This document shows positions 22,783-34,345 of a stretch of 64,000 nt of DNA, piece by piece. Numbering within the stretch: position 1 is the stretch's first letter; each line of letters opens with the position of its first letter. This stretch comes from Anaeramoeba flamelloides. Its lineage: Eukaryota; Metamonada; Anaeramoebidae. The notes beneath the pieces are model-generated. The model was not told the origin of the DNA, ran no database searches, and worked only from the letters and a program-made list of their open reading frames with translations. Made by a program: the position numbers and the translations under genes. The DNA lies in the NCBI GenBank assembly GCA_027625915.1, contig JANTQA010000042.1, forward strand, positions 2,988,001 through 3,052,000. Direction: 5' to 3'.

Positions 22783-23879
22783 CTTTTTAATACAAATTCA
22801 ACACCATTTAACAACTCCACAAATTTGTTTTTGTTTTTGCTTTGAATAAAGATTAATTGCTGATATAGTATATCAATTTTTTTATCAATTCTCAGTGATT
22901 TTACTTTAGCTTCTTGTTCTTTAATACACCAAAGACTGTGCTCATGTAATTTTTCTGAACTTACTTGGTTTGAGCAAATCCTACACACCATCATTACTGA
23001 GTTTTTGTTTTTTTGTTTTTGGATCGTTTCATAGAGATTTGTTTGTGGTGATATTGTTTTAGCCTGTTTCAGATCAGTTAAAGTATTTTTTGGCAGACTG
23101 TTGTTGTCCTTTTTATCATTCCGATTGCTCTTGCTTTCTTTTATATTTGTTACTTGTTGTTTGTTTCCTTTTCCTTTTCCTTTTTCTTTTTCTTTTTCTT
23201 TTCCTTTTTCTTTTCCTTTTTCTTTTTCTTTTCCTTTTTCTTTTCCTTTTTCTTTTTCTGTTTCCTTTCCATTGCCCATCTCATTGCCTTTGAGTTCAAT
23301 ATACTCACTCACCTCTTGTGAAGGAAAAAATTGGGGTGAAGCATTCACAATGAATTTGTATTCATTGGGCTTACAATCCAAATGTTCCACAAGCCGACTG
23401 ATATGCGAAATGGTATAGAGAATCATCGAAGAAAAATTTTTATTTGGCCATTCGTGATCCCAATTATTGAAAATCGTTTGCACTTGGCCAACTCGAACCC
23501 GACACACGTTTGTCGACAGTTGCTGGGAATTTAAAGAAACAAATGATAAAACAATGTCAATTAACTTTTTACAGGTTTGCAAATATTTTTTTAATGAATC
23601 ATGTTCTCCGTTTACAAAATACTGCTCTTTGCCCCACCTCCCCGTTTCCAATACAAAACTTAGTGCCTTTTCTTCATGCTTTTTAATCATACCGTAATAA
23701 AAGTCTTTGTCTTCTTGAATCTTGCTCGAGATTTTTTTTAGCTTTGCAAAGTTGAGCATCTTTTTACGCTCAAATTTGATTTGAAGATTCAAATAGAATT
23801 TTACCATCGATCGGATTTTTTGTACTGGTTTGTCCTTGTTGTTTGTTGATTTTGGTTTTGGTTTCTTTTGAAAATTCAT
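22783..23879 (-). CDS. N-terminal, zinc-finger half of an IRE/Rim15-type kinase
   Basis: I start at ATG 23879 (MNFQKKPKPKSTNNKDK). The frame is open for 33 codons further upstream, but that part is hydrophobic and AT-rich like leader sequence. Residues about 20-190 are predicted helical (FYLNLQIKFERKKMLNFAKL to YTISHISRLVEHLD), resembling the helical region of plant IRE proteins. Then come a low-complexity GKEKEKGKEKGK tract (coded by the hexamer-like repeat at 23160-23262) and a zinc finger CRICSNQVSSEKLHEHSLWC. Its Cys-x2-Cys-x11-His-x3-Cys spacing matches the IRE/Rim15 finger (CRICEEEVPT-type with HSYIC). The exon ends at the donor AAAAAG/GTAACT in a phase that fits the kinase exon at 17520. 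In this family the region upstream regulates the kinase. If the link is wrong, the gene ends at TAA 22779 as a stand-alone 366-residue protein. Confidence 0.8.
23160..23262. repeat. CTTTTC/CTTTTT-type microsatellite inside the coding sequence
   Basis: About 100 bp of alternating CCTTTTT and CTTTTTCTTTT units encode the Lys-Glu-Gly-rich linker on the minus strand. Its frames on the other strand give spurious LFLFLF and FPFSFS reading frames. Length variation here would keep the frame only in multiples of three. Confidence 0.8.
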
Positions 23880-25649
23880 GTTAAGAAAATTGGAAAAAAT
23901 GAAGAAATAAATAGTTCGCCATTTGAACCCAAAAAGAAGAAAATTTCGAAAACCATCTAAATTCCTTATTTTGTTCACTTATTTGACATTTTTTTTTTGT
24001 CAGAAAAGTAAAGTTGGTCTATTCTCAAATTGAGAGTTTTTCAAAAATTGCATTTTTACTTTTTGAATTTTTCTGTCAAAATTCTTCCGTGCCTGTAATT
24101 AGAAAAGTTAGGGGTGGAACCAAAAACAAACAGTTCTATTATTTGAGACATTCTTTTTTCAAAAGTCGTTTTTTATATGGGAAATTTGTGGTGAGATCTT
24201 GTAAAATATAATTCTTTACAAACTTTAAAGTGCATTTTTTTTAACTAGGTTTAGGATTTAATTTTGGATTATAAGTCTCGAGTTGATTCTTTTTATGATT
24301 TACTTTGATTAATTGAATTTCACAAATTCAAATATTTTGTTGTTTCAAAAGTGGTTCATAAATAAAAACAAAATATTCTTATAAATTTAATACTTTTATT
24401 TAAAGAATCCTAGAGAAAGAATTTTCACTTCATTTTGTTATTTTGATTGTTTTTTGTGTTGATTTTTTCTAATTCGTAGCTTTATAATCTCGATTATTAT
24501 TTGAGAAAGGATCATAAAAAAAAGTAATAATTTTTTCTCAATTATTATTCGAAATTTAGTTTTAAATATCAAACTTTTTAAAACTTTAGGAATTATAAAA
24601 ACAAAGTAAAAAACTGATTACTACAGTACTAAACTTTATGTTTGTATGCAATTTTTCAATAGAAATGATTTTTTTTTAAAAGTTTCATCCCTTTTTCTCA
24701 TTTTTTAAATAATTCGAAATTTAAGATATTTCCAAATTATTTTCAAAATAATTTTTTTTTCTTTCCAAAAAAAAAATCTTGTTACATGAGCAGGAAGGAT
24801 CCAAAAAATATTCTTTAATAATAAAATCATCAATTTTTGAGATTATATCAATATTAAAACCTTATTTTTTAAAAAAAAATTACAATAATTATTTTAAACT
24901 TGAAAAAAAATATAATTTTCTTATCAAAAAAATAGTCCAAATCAATTTTTTCTTTTTCTTGAATAAAAATATATTAGATAAAAAGATCTACCCATCAAAT
25001 TAAATATTCTTTTAGAATACTTTTAATAAATCATGGATAATTCAACTTGGAACAAAAATAAACACCTTTAATGTGATTATTTCAAATCAATAATTAATTA
25101 TCGAATCTTATTTTTTTTTGCTGGGTTATTAATATTACAAAGATTAAAAATTTCAAGAGGTTTTATTATTATTTTTAATTTTTATTAAATATTTCCACAC
25201 AAATAAAACTAATTCAAATTAATTATTATATATATATATATATATATAAAGTAATAAATGTTATCAAGTAACTTATTTTAAATATAATTATTGGTTGTTT
25301 ATACTATAAAATTATTTAAGAAATGAATTAGATTTTTTGAAAATTAAAAAAAAAATAATAAATATTTTTTTGTCAATTATTTAATGATTATTTTTTTCTG
25401 ATCATAGTTTATTACATTTATTAATCCGATTAAGTTAAAATAACAAGTCCTAATAGGTGAAATGTTTATGTTTAAAGGTTTTTTTCTGGAAAAAAAATAA
25501 TAATAATAATTATGTGGGGAAATAACAATATAGAAATCTTTTTTTTTTATATTTTTTAAATTTTTATTTTTTTAATATGATTTAATACTCACAACTGTTT
25601 TCAAACAAAATTTTGTTAAAAATACTTTCCAAAAACTCCTTGATGCCAA

Positions 25650-25701
<52 letters not shown>

Positions 25702-27538
25702 CAATTACATATCTCTAATATTATTTAAATTAAGCATTTTAGATTGGTTTCATATTAGCAATTTTTATTTATTTTTCATTAAGGATGTGGGATATTTTTA
25801 TCAATTTGAACCATTCAAACATTTTTTAATAAAAAACATTAAAATAAGAATTAATTTGGGGGTGGGATATATCCTAGTTTAATGTATTTTCAGACTTAAT
25901 AAAAAAAAAGGAATTCAAAAAAATGAAAAAATGGTCAAAAAAATAAATAAAAATTATTTATATCTTGATCTTATCTATCACATTTGATATTATTATTTCT
26001 TCTTTACTTTTATTTTAATTTTTTATTTCAAAAACAATTTTTTTTTTCAAATTTTTTTCAGAAAAAAATCACTTCCTATTTCAAAAGCCTTTATCCAATG
26101 ATTTTTTATTTTATATCATGAGTTATTTATGAAACTAGATTTGACATAAGAAAATATCAGATTTGTTTGTTTCTCTTTCAGAAATACAGATTATATTGGT
26201 GAATTTTATTTTTTTAAAAATCATAATTTTTGATTAAATTGTAAAACCCAAATAGAATTCTGAATTTTTGATTTCCATTTTAAGTGCATATTTTCTTTTA
26301 CTTGAACTTATTTTTTTGATAGTGAGCTTTTAAATTTTTGAGAATTTAATCCTTTTACTTTAATATTTGAACAAGATACCCTTTGTTTTAACTGAGTTGA
26401 ATCAAAATATTTGAAAAAAGAATTTGAAAGCAAATTTTCAAAAAAATTTTTTGTAAAATAATAATAAATAGTAATGGGGTGAGAAGTACAAGGTTATAAA
26501 TTGTTTGAGTTTATTTTCATCAAATTAAGAAGATAACAAATAAAAAAATAGTATTACATATACTTTGGTTGAAAAAGAATTTTTTCATTCTTGATTTCCA
26601 AAGTGGTTATTTCGAAAGGCGATCTTTCTTGTTTAGTCATCAAAAAGAAAAGATTTTTTTCAAATACACACCATCTCATGTCTATTTTTTGGGTTTACTG
26701 TTTGGTTATTTTTGAGTATTCCCTATAAACACATCTCTAGATCCAAAACTTAACTTGATAAATTCACAAATTTTATCATAAAATAATCAATAAATTGAAA
26801 AAATTATAGATTCAACACTTGTTTACTTTGGTTTAGTTTCTTTTCACAAACAGGAACAACGAATTTAACAAATTGGAAACAAGTTTCAATTTACCTGTAC
26901 ACTCAAAAAATCGTTTTAAGTAACGCTACGGTAAGTAAAAATTTTTCAAAATGGTAAAATGAACCCATTTACATAAGATCAAGCAGATACCTTTATAAAA
27001 TATTTTTCTAGTAATATCTTTCCGGACTTGGAAAATCTGTGTCTTTAGTTGTAATTGAAACACAAACAAATGATCTTTTTTGTCATTTTAGGGTTAATAA
27101 CCCCACTTATTATTAAAAGAATAAAAGGGAAATAATTTGCACTTTTACTTTCTAAATTTCTCTTTCTTGGATAAATTATATTTCCACAGAAACAGATGCA
27201 ATATATGTTTTCGATTTCTTTGTTTGGTCTTTTTATAATACCTCTTGTACGGGATCGCAATGTCAAACAGAAAAGTTCTAATAAACAATTGAAAAAAAAG
27301 AATCTCAACTTCAAATTTTTTTCCCATTTTAATTCCAAAACAAGAAAAAGCAAAATTCCAAAATTTTTTTCAACTTCACAAAAAAGATTTTACATGAACC
27401 AAAAGCACCTTTATCATATTTCTCTTTTGGCCTTGTCAAACCCATTAGACCAATTTTGAGAATAATAACACTCTTAATAGTTTTTATGTTTTGGTTTCGA
27501 AAAATCATTTTTTTTTGGATTAATCAAAATAATTAGAA
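23880..27538. other. intergenic AT-rich DNA between divergent genes
   Basis: This 3.7 kb would hold the promoters of the divergent kinase (-) and PRPP synthetase (+) genes, but no motif stands out. It contains a (TA)n tract at 25653-25700 and a shorter one at about 25226-25248. No supported gene. Confidence 0.4.
25653..25700. repeat. (TA)n microsatellite
   Basis: About 24 TA units without interruption. Shorter TA tracts lie near 15576-15595, 38222-38236 and 52885-52903. Confidence 0.95.
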
Positions 27539-30500
27539 ATGTCAAAGGGCTTTATCTTTTCAACAAAGTCATCAAAGTATTTTGCCGACCTGATGCTAGA
27601 AAAACTAAAAGGGGAATTTGAAGCAGGATCTCTGGAAAGAAGTGTAATTTATAATTCCCAAAGACAATAATTTTACCGTTTGTTTCGAAAAATCTTTTTA
27701 TTTTCTTTTTTCTTCAATTCATAAACTGCAACCTTTTAGGAATCAATTGATGGTATGCAATACCACCGTGTACATTTTAATAAATCCCCCATTCTTGGAA
27801 ACACTATTGTCTTTGTGGCTTCCACAGCAGATGATAAGGATTTCTTAGAGCTTTTACGTGTCGGCATGGCTGTCTCAAACTTTGGCGCAAAAAAATGTAT
27901 CTTTGTCATTCCTTACTTTGGATACAGTACAATGGAAAGGGCAGTTAAGTATGGGGAAATTGTTACGGCAAAAGTATGTTTATTTGCTTCTCATCTCCTT
28001 TATTTTTTTTTTGAAACTCTTAAAAACTTTGATTTTTTCACTTTTTCCAATTTTTTATCTTTCGTTTTTTAACAAAAGTGTAATTGTCAATTATTAAGCT
28101 CAATTCCAAATAACACAACTGGAAATTTATTTTTGATGCTTGATCTTCATGCACCTTCAATTTGCCACTATTTTGAGGTATATTTTTTTCCCGTTATTTG
28201 TTTTTTCACCTTTTTTTTATCAGAACTACCAAAGAAAAAAAAACCCAAGCAAAGCAAATTCCAATAGAAGCATGTTTATAATAGCCATATTATTGTCCTG
28301 CTTGATGTTAGAAACTGCCTATTGATAATATTTTTTTCAAATGAATGTGTTCTTTCTCATTTTCAGTTGCAAAATGAAGAGAGAATTCTCAAAAACATTT
28401 TTTTTACTGGTTTTGTTTCTTTTATCGGATTTTATGAAGAAAATTTTGAGAACTGGTAATTCAGAGTCTTAAAAACTTGATTCAAATAAAAATACCAACT
28501 TTGAGAAAATGATCATTTATTGAATTTTAATCAGCAATTTTCTTTTTTTGAAAAAAAGCATTAACTCAGGACGGAGACTCCAAAAGAACCCCATTCATAC
28601 AATGCAAAAGCTAAATATCAAGATTAGTTCAGGTTTTTCAGATCTTTTTATTCACAAATGAAAATCTCTTTATTAGGTCAAAAATTGAGTTTATTGACGT
28701 TGACTTTTTCGATTTTTTTTTTTTGTTCTGCACCAAAACCACAATTACCAATTCCTTAAGAACACATCTAAGAAGATACTATTTGTTGCAAAATAAATGA
28801 AACAAAATTTTCATTCAGCTTTCCAAAAAAAAGGGTTTTAATAAATCATGTAACATTTTCAAATTTTTTATAATTCTTAAAAACCAGCTTAAATTATTAA
28901 TTTACCTTCTTTTTGGATTGGGTCTTTTGATGGTTTATTTTTATTCTTGATAGAGGTTTTTTCGGAAAACTGAATGAAAATTTTGATATGATTATTTTAC
29001 AATTAACAACATTAATCCAATTACTTTATATTTTCATTGAATAATAAATATTTTGCTATTAATTACCCAATGGTATTTAATAATTTTGCATAAATCAATA
29101 ACAAACGATTCTAAATTACAATTCTGTTATCAGTCCAAATTTACAAAAGAACAAAAAAATAAAACTCCAAAAAAACTCTACAGTTGCTTAAATAATTGGT
29201 GCAGACTTTGTAAAATGCAAGTAACAAAAGAAAAACCCGGCATCTTTTTTCTTGAAGACCTATAAATAAAATGATCAACAAAACTGACAATAAACATATA
29301 TGTAAAAATATCATATTGGTTTCTTAAAGTTCTATCATATGAAAAAGAGAAATTTTTAAAATGAAGGATCAAATTATAGAATTTTTCTCAAAAAATAGAG
29401 TCATTTTTTAGATAATTTTTCAATATCAAAAAATCCAATCAAAAAAAACAAAAAAGTCCGAAATTTCGAGAAAATTACCAAAAAATTTTTAATAAATCCA
29501 ATTCATAATTTAAAACTTTCTCAAAATATCAAAGAGATTTCCTTCAAAATATATTTTATTGGGGGTATAATATTGGTGTCGTTTATTAGATGTTGTATCA
29601 GAACAAGAAGAAGAAAAAGAAAAAAAAAAATCGTTGATTTTATTTGATACACAAGTTCTATATTATTGAACATGAGTAGTTTGACTCGCTATATTTGTCC
29701 AAAAAAAGATTTTAATCTATGAATAAAAGATCCTAAAAACCTGAACTAATCTTGATAATTAGCTTTTGCATTGTATATTAGAAATCAGTTTGGAATCTCC
29801 ATCTTTAAATGATCCCTATCAATTTTTAGCTTTTCAATCTGAAAAAATTACTTTGTTTCTTCAGGTAAAATTCCACCAAAACACAGAAAATAAAATTTTT
29901 CATTTGAAGCTAAGTCCTGGAAAATAATTTACTAAATAAAAGTACATAAATTGTCTAAAACGACAAACAGGGATTTTAAAAAAGTAAGGACTTTTTAGAA
30001 TTAGAACTTTGTTTAAAGTTTTCTATTTTATTAAAGTGAGGAAAAAAATTTTTTAAAGTCCTTTCCTTCCAACTCTCGACTTCTGCCTCGCATTTAAATG
30101 ACAAGTCCTCACTTTTCTAAAACTTAATTTTTTTGAAAAGTTTGAATTCTGAAAAAGTTTTCACTATTTTAAAATAGAAAACTTTTAAAAATTTTGAATT
30201 CAGAAAAAAATCTTTGCTTTTTTTAAAATGAAAAACTTAAAAGTTTTAAAAAAGTGTCTAATTTTTTTTTATAAGATTGGTTGAATTAATACTTTTTTAA
30301 ATTTTTGTGCTTTAATAAAGTGATTACTTTTTTTTTTAAAATTTTTGAAGGGAGGAAATCAATTTCTTTTTGAGATAGTAGCTTTTCCAGAATTTAAAAG
30401 AATTGAGTAAAATCAATAGATTTTTCTCAAGTCCTTTGGATTCTGGAAAACCTAGGCGCTTATCATTAGGTTTTTTTTTATTTAATAATAAAAAAACAGA

Positions 30501-32087
30501 AAATTTCTTTAATTTTCGGTTTATTTCTGAAATTAAAAAAAGACTCAGAATTTACTTTTTATTTCTCAAATTAAAAAATACCACAGTTAGCTTTTCTTGA
30601 GTTTTTATTTTATTTGGAAAATCAATAGATTTTCGTTAGGTTTTTTTGAGTTTTCTATTTATTCAGAAAATCAATAGATTTTCAAAATAAAATAGAAAAC
30701 CTCAAAAAAACCTAGAACACTTCAGAAATAAAACAGAAAACCTCAAAAAAACCTAGAAAACTCTACAAAATAAAATAGAAAAACTCAAAAAAACCTAGAA
30801 CACTTAACAGATAAAACAGTAAACCTCAAGAAAACCACCGTTAGTTTTTTTTTATTTTAAAAGAATTGAGTAAAATCTTTGATTTATCCGTATTCTCTTG
30901 AATTCTATAAAATCTTGGAACTCTGCACAAATAAAACAGAAAATCTCAAAAAAAACCTAGAACACTTCAGAAATAAAATAGAAAACCTCAAGAAAAGATG
31001 GGCACTCTACATTACTTGGATACAATTCCCTAATTTCTAAATTTTTTGTTTAGAAATTTCAATAAAGAGCTATAATTTTATTTATCATTAACTAATGATC
31101 GGATAAATAATGAATCTCTATTAAAAAAGGCACCTTTTTTCACAATTCAAATTCTACCTCACATTTAAAGGACAAGTCCTCACTTTTCTAAAACACAAAA
31201 CTGTCAAAAAGTTTGAATTCTGAAAAATTCCTTACTTTTTTAAAATAAAAAACTTTAAAAATGTTTTAATTCTAAAAAGTCCTCACTTTTTTATAACAGC
31301 CTTATTTATTTTTTTTGACTTTTTACTGGAAAATTTTAAGTGAAAATAAGTAAAATAAAAATTTTCAATCTTTTTTTAAAATTTTTTTTTGAAACATTGA
31401 ACTTTAGATCACCAATATATTTTTCAATAAAGAATAACATACTCGGGTCTTGGTATATTTTCTGGTTAGCCTAACTCCCCTTAAATTTTAATAAAACTCT
31501 AAATTATTAATTATAAATTACTAATTATTAATTCTAAATTATTAAATATTAATTATTTTAAAAAGGGTCCATGTGTGCGCGAAGAGCTTTATGCGGACCA
31601 AGTCTTATTACAAGGAATAATAGCTTTAAATGTAAATAAAGATTTGATAATGTTTGGATCTGCAGATTTAGGAAAAACAAGACGGGTTTCGAGTTATGCA
31701 AAATATTTTAATACCACTATAGCACTAATCAGGAAGACAAGAAATATGGAAGAAACACAAACACGCGAAGTGATTGGGGATGTTAAAGGTAAACATGTGA
31801 TCATATATGATGATATGACACGTTCTGGGAAATCTTTAGTCAATGCCTGTAATGTTTATCTAGAATATGGCGCGATATCGGTTTCTGCAGCATTGTCACA
31901 TCTTGCTTTAAATAATGACCAAACTGCAGAAACTTTGATCAATTCCAAAATTGAAAAAATAATTACAACAAATTCTCACCCAATGTCTCAACACCCAATA
32001 ATCCAAAAATCAGATAAATTTAAGATCCTAGACGTTAGCTCAGTTTTTGCTGATAAAATTCAAACTTGGAAATATTCTCTAAAATAA
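27539..32087 (+). CDS. ribose-phosphate pyrophosphokinase-like protein (four exons)
   Basis: Proposed exons: 27539-27643, 27740-27973, 28079-28177 and 31566-32087, all GT-AG and phase 0, giving 319 residues plus TAA, the usual length of PRPP synthetases. These enzymes transfer pyrophosphate from ATP to ribose 5-phosphate, feeding nucleotide synthesis. Visible motifs: MLDLHAP (134-137 DLH, metal site), GSADLGKTRRV in place of the usual SPDAGGAKRV, and the PRPP-binding loop DDMTRSGKS at 228-236. The catalytic flexible loop is unusual: YFGYSTMERAVKYGEIVTAK (94-113) lacks the ARQD-K pattern of class I enzymes, so this is a divergent subfamily or a regulatory homologue. Exon 4 has no ATG; its frame begins at the acceptor. 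Intron 3 is 3388 bp and full of repeats. Confidence 0.82.
28572..29800. repeat. about 1.2-kb foldback structure in the intron
   Basis: The left arm (28572-28655) contains CATACAATGCAAAAGCTAA, ATCAAGATTAGTTCAGG and TCTTTTTATTCA. The right arm (29721-29800) carries the complements. The loop is about 1.06 kb and non-coding. A further stretch at 28805-28900 is the complement of one at 38795-38890, which marks another dispersed repeat. Confidence 0.65.
29980..31300. repeat. AAGTCCTCACTTTT repeats and AGGTTTTTTT palindrome array
   Basis: Units with AAGTCCTCACTTTT and TCTAAAAC occur near 30100 and 31170, and related AAAGTGAGGA and CCTTACTTTT forms occur in between. From 30390 to 31000 the sequence is built of AGGTTTTTTT and its complement AAAAAAACCTAG with GAAAATCAATAGATTTTC and AACACTTCAGAAATAAAA spacers. 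Looser relatives of the first type appear at 52165-52330 and 59290-59500. Confidence 0.7.
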
Positions 32088-32378
32088 AATAAATTGTAAA
32101 TATATGAATTTACACAATATTTCAGTGAACAATTCACAAAAAAAAAAAAAATCCTTTTTTTATTTGTTTTTTTGTTCGCTATATAAGTCAAATTTGTATT
32201 CAAAAAAAAAAAAAAAAAAATTATTAATAAATTAAATTTTGATCAATTTCACAATAAAAAATACCCCTTATTTGAAAAATATCATTTATTTGAAAAGAAT
32301 TTATTTGATAAATCTATTTTTCTTTGAATTCTTTTTTTGCCGTTTTATTGACAATTTTTGCAAACGAAATATATTTTA

Positions 32379-32810
32379 CCGTTGTGGAAAAAAAGTGAAA
32401 CTGGAAAAAAAGTGAAACACGATTTTTAATGGGAACATTACTGAAAATTCAAAGTAAGATCAATGAAAAAAAGAATAAATAAATAAATAAAGACAAAATG
32501 AAGTATTCGCCACAATAACAGTTTATTAAATACTATCTTTTGGTATGGGCTTTTCTTTGATTGATCAATTATTAAAAATTTGTTCAAAAAATTGACTATT
32601 TTCGAGATCTCCAAAACCACAACCTGAATTTAGATAAATCAAGTAGATTTAAATTGCGTTTGTTGGGTTAATTGAAAATAATATAATTAGTTATTATTTG
32701 AAGTTAATTAGTTTCTTCTTTTTATTGATTTTACTTTAAATTTTCAGTAATGTTCCCAATTAAAAATCGTATTTCACTTTTTTTCCAGTTTCACTTTTTT
32801 TCCACAACAG
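32379..32810. mobile_element. 432-bp TTA-target MITE, copy B1
   Basis: The ends read CCGTTGTGGAAAAAAAGTG and, on the other strand, CTGTTGTGGAAAAAAAGTG. A direct TTA lies on each side (32376-32378 and 32811-32813). Each end holds two tandem copies of a TGGAAAAAAAGTGAAAC unit, followed by GGGAACATTACTGAAAAT. It is 432 bp and non-coding, and it is the reverse complement in layout of the element at 53757. The three-base TTA duplication fits PIF/Harbinger-type mobilisation by inference. Confidence 0.85.
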
Positions 32811-32951
32811 TTATTATTATTTTTTTTTTTTTTGTTAATAAATCCCCTTTTCAAAATCAAACCATCAACAAAACCTGATTAGAAATATGTTGTATTTAAT
32901 AATGAAGATAAATTTATCATTTAATAAATGATTTATTATTCATAATATAAA

Positions 32952-33483
32952 TATAAACTCCACTCCAAAAATCTGGACATCACATACAATCAAAAATAGG
33001 CAAAAACAAATTAAATTATTATATTTTTCCAAACCTAATACAAAACCAAGTTTAAGTTGTAAAGTCTTAATTTTTTTTTAGATTCAATACTTTTTATCCA
33101 AATAAAAAAATAATAAAATAAAACCAAAAAAAGAAATTTTCTGTCTTAAAATGATGAAACATGCTTATAAAAAACTTTATTGCTAAATTAGTTGATTTTT
33201 AACCAAAGTTTATTGGTGGATCAAAACTTTAGATACCATGGACTAATTTATGTTGATTTTTCAATTTTACAAACTCAACACTAACTTTCTTTCAACCATC
33301 CAAACAATTCCAGAACTAACATAATAGATGACATAACTTGAAAAAAGGAAATGAAAACAAAACAAAAAAGACAAAAAATGAAATATTTTGTAAAATCAAA
33401 ATTATTTCCAAATTGAATGTAAACTGGAGTATTACTATTTCAACTGTTTAAACTGTGTCCAAAATTTTTGAATTTAGTTTATT
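32952..33483 (+). mobile_element. 540-bp TA-target MITE, copy A3
   Basis: It starts TATAAACTCCACTCC with AAAAATCTGGACATCAC and ends GTGTCCAAAATTTTTG with AATTTAGTTTA, 532 bp. Shared interior blocks: TTAGATACCATGGACTAA, AAACTCAACACTAACTTTC and GGAAATGAAAACAAAAC. It is non-coding. Confidence 0.75.
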
Positions 33484-33792
33484 TGAAATTCTATCTGATA
33501 ATTATTGATAGATCAAATGATTAGATACCATCAACTCATCTAGCCTTATTTATATATATATATTTAACTAAACTCAACTTTAACATTCAATCACTCATTA
33601 GAAAAAAATATTTCTGATTTAATGAAGCATATTACACAACCGGAAATAAGAAATGAAAATAAAACAATAAATAAAAAAAAATGATAAAAACAGTTTGTAA
33701 ATTCAAAATAATTTCCAAATTGAATGAAAATGTATCATTGTTATTGTTAGAACTGTTTAAAATGTGTCAAAATTTTTATAATTCAGTTTATA
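33484..33792 (+). mobile_element. 540-bp family, 5'-truncated copy A4
   Basis: It abuts copy A3 directly and repeats its last 300 bp: TTATTGATAGATCAAATGAT, TTAGATACCATCAACTCA, GTGTCAAAATTTTTATAATT. The first 230 bp or so are missing. The head-to-tail arrangement could come from unequal exchange, replication slippage or insertion next to an old copy. Confidence 0.65.
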
Positions 33793-34224
33793 TTAATATT
33801 AATACAAGTTATTTTTCAAACAAATAATTATAATAAAAAAATTTTTTTATTATTATTCAACATATCACTAGGATGAAAAAATAAAATTGAAAAAAAAAGT
33901 TAGACAAAACTTCAACTTCAATTATCATTTCATCCTTGTTAATATCGTTTATTGAAAACATAATTAACCTCACAGTTCTTAAAATTCTTGAGGCTATTGT
34001 GTTTATTGTTATTAATAGTACTACGATTGTTAAAAGTCTCAAGTCTAGAAAAAAAGGCCTATTTTGGGGTAAAAATTTTAAATAGATGTGACAATGGATT
34101 TTCTTTAAAATCAACTTTAGGATATTTTTTTGAAGAGATAATAACTAATAGTTTTGAATTCACTCTTATCATCTAAAAACCCAAACATGGAAAAAAAATA
34201 ACTGATAATAAATATTGAGAGTGT

Positions 34225-34345
34225 CATAGGTTTTTTTTTACTTTTTGGAATAAACAGAAAATTTTATTAAAATTTTCTGTATATTTTAAAAATTATAAAA
34301 AAAACTAACGATAGTGTCCTAGGTTTTTCAGGATTAAAGGTAAAA
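34225..34345. repeat. AGGTTTTTTT palindrome unit
   Basis: TAGGTTTTTTTTTAC and AAACAGAAAATTTTATTAA are followed by the complement AAAATTTTCTG, then GTCCTAGGTTTTTC. It is a short member of the family described at 17775-18310. Confidence 0.6.

Larger units (their letters stand above)
28178..31565 (+). other. 3.4-kb repeat-filled intron of the PRPP synthetase gene
   Basis: It is bounded by GAG/GTATAT and TTTTAAAAAG/GGT. It contains an inverted pair (28572-28655 and 29721-29800), AAGTCCTCACTTTT repeats (29980-30250 and 31140-31300) and a palindrome array (30390-31000). No exon-like sequence was found inside, and HYFE joins GPCVREELYADQ as expected for the family. Confidence 0.7.

Noticed and set aside
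23090-23418. Plus-strand frames rich in LFLFLF and FPFSFS
   Set aside because: They are the complement of the Lys-Glu-Gly tract of the zinc-finger exon; no independent coding signal.
25613-25882. Frame with an IYIYIY run
   Set aside because: It is created by the (TA)n microsatellite and surrounding AT-only sequence.
27196-27459. Plus-strand frame upstream of the PRPP synthetase gene
   Set aside because: No ATG context, AT-driven composition, overlaps competing minus-strand frames; probably promoter or leader.
29053-29372. Frames inside the PRPP synthetase intron
   Set aside because: They lie between foldback arms, without homology or splice partners.
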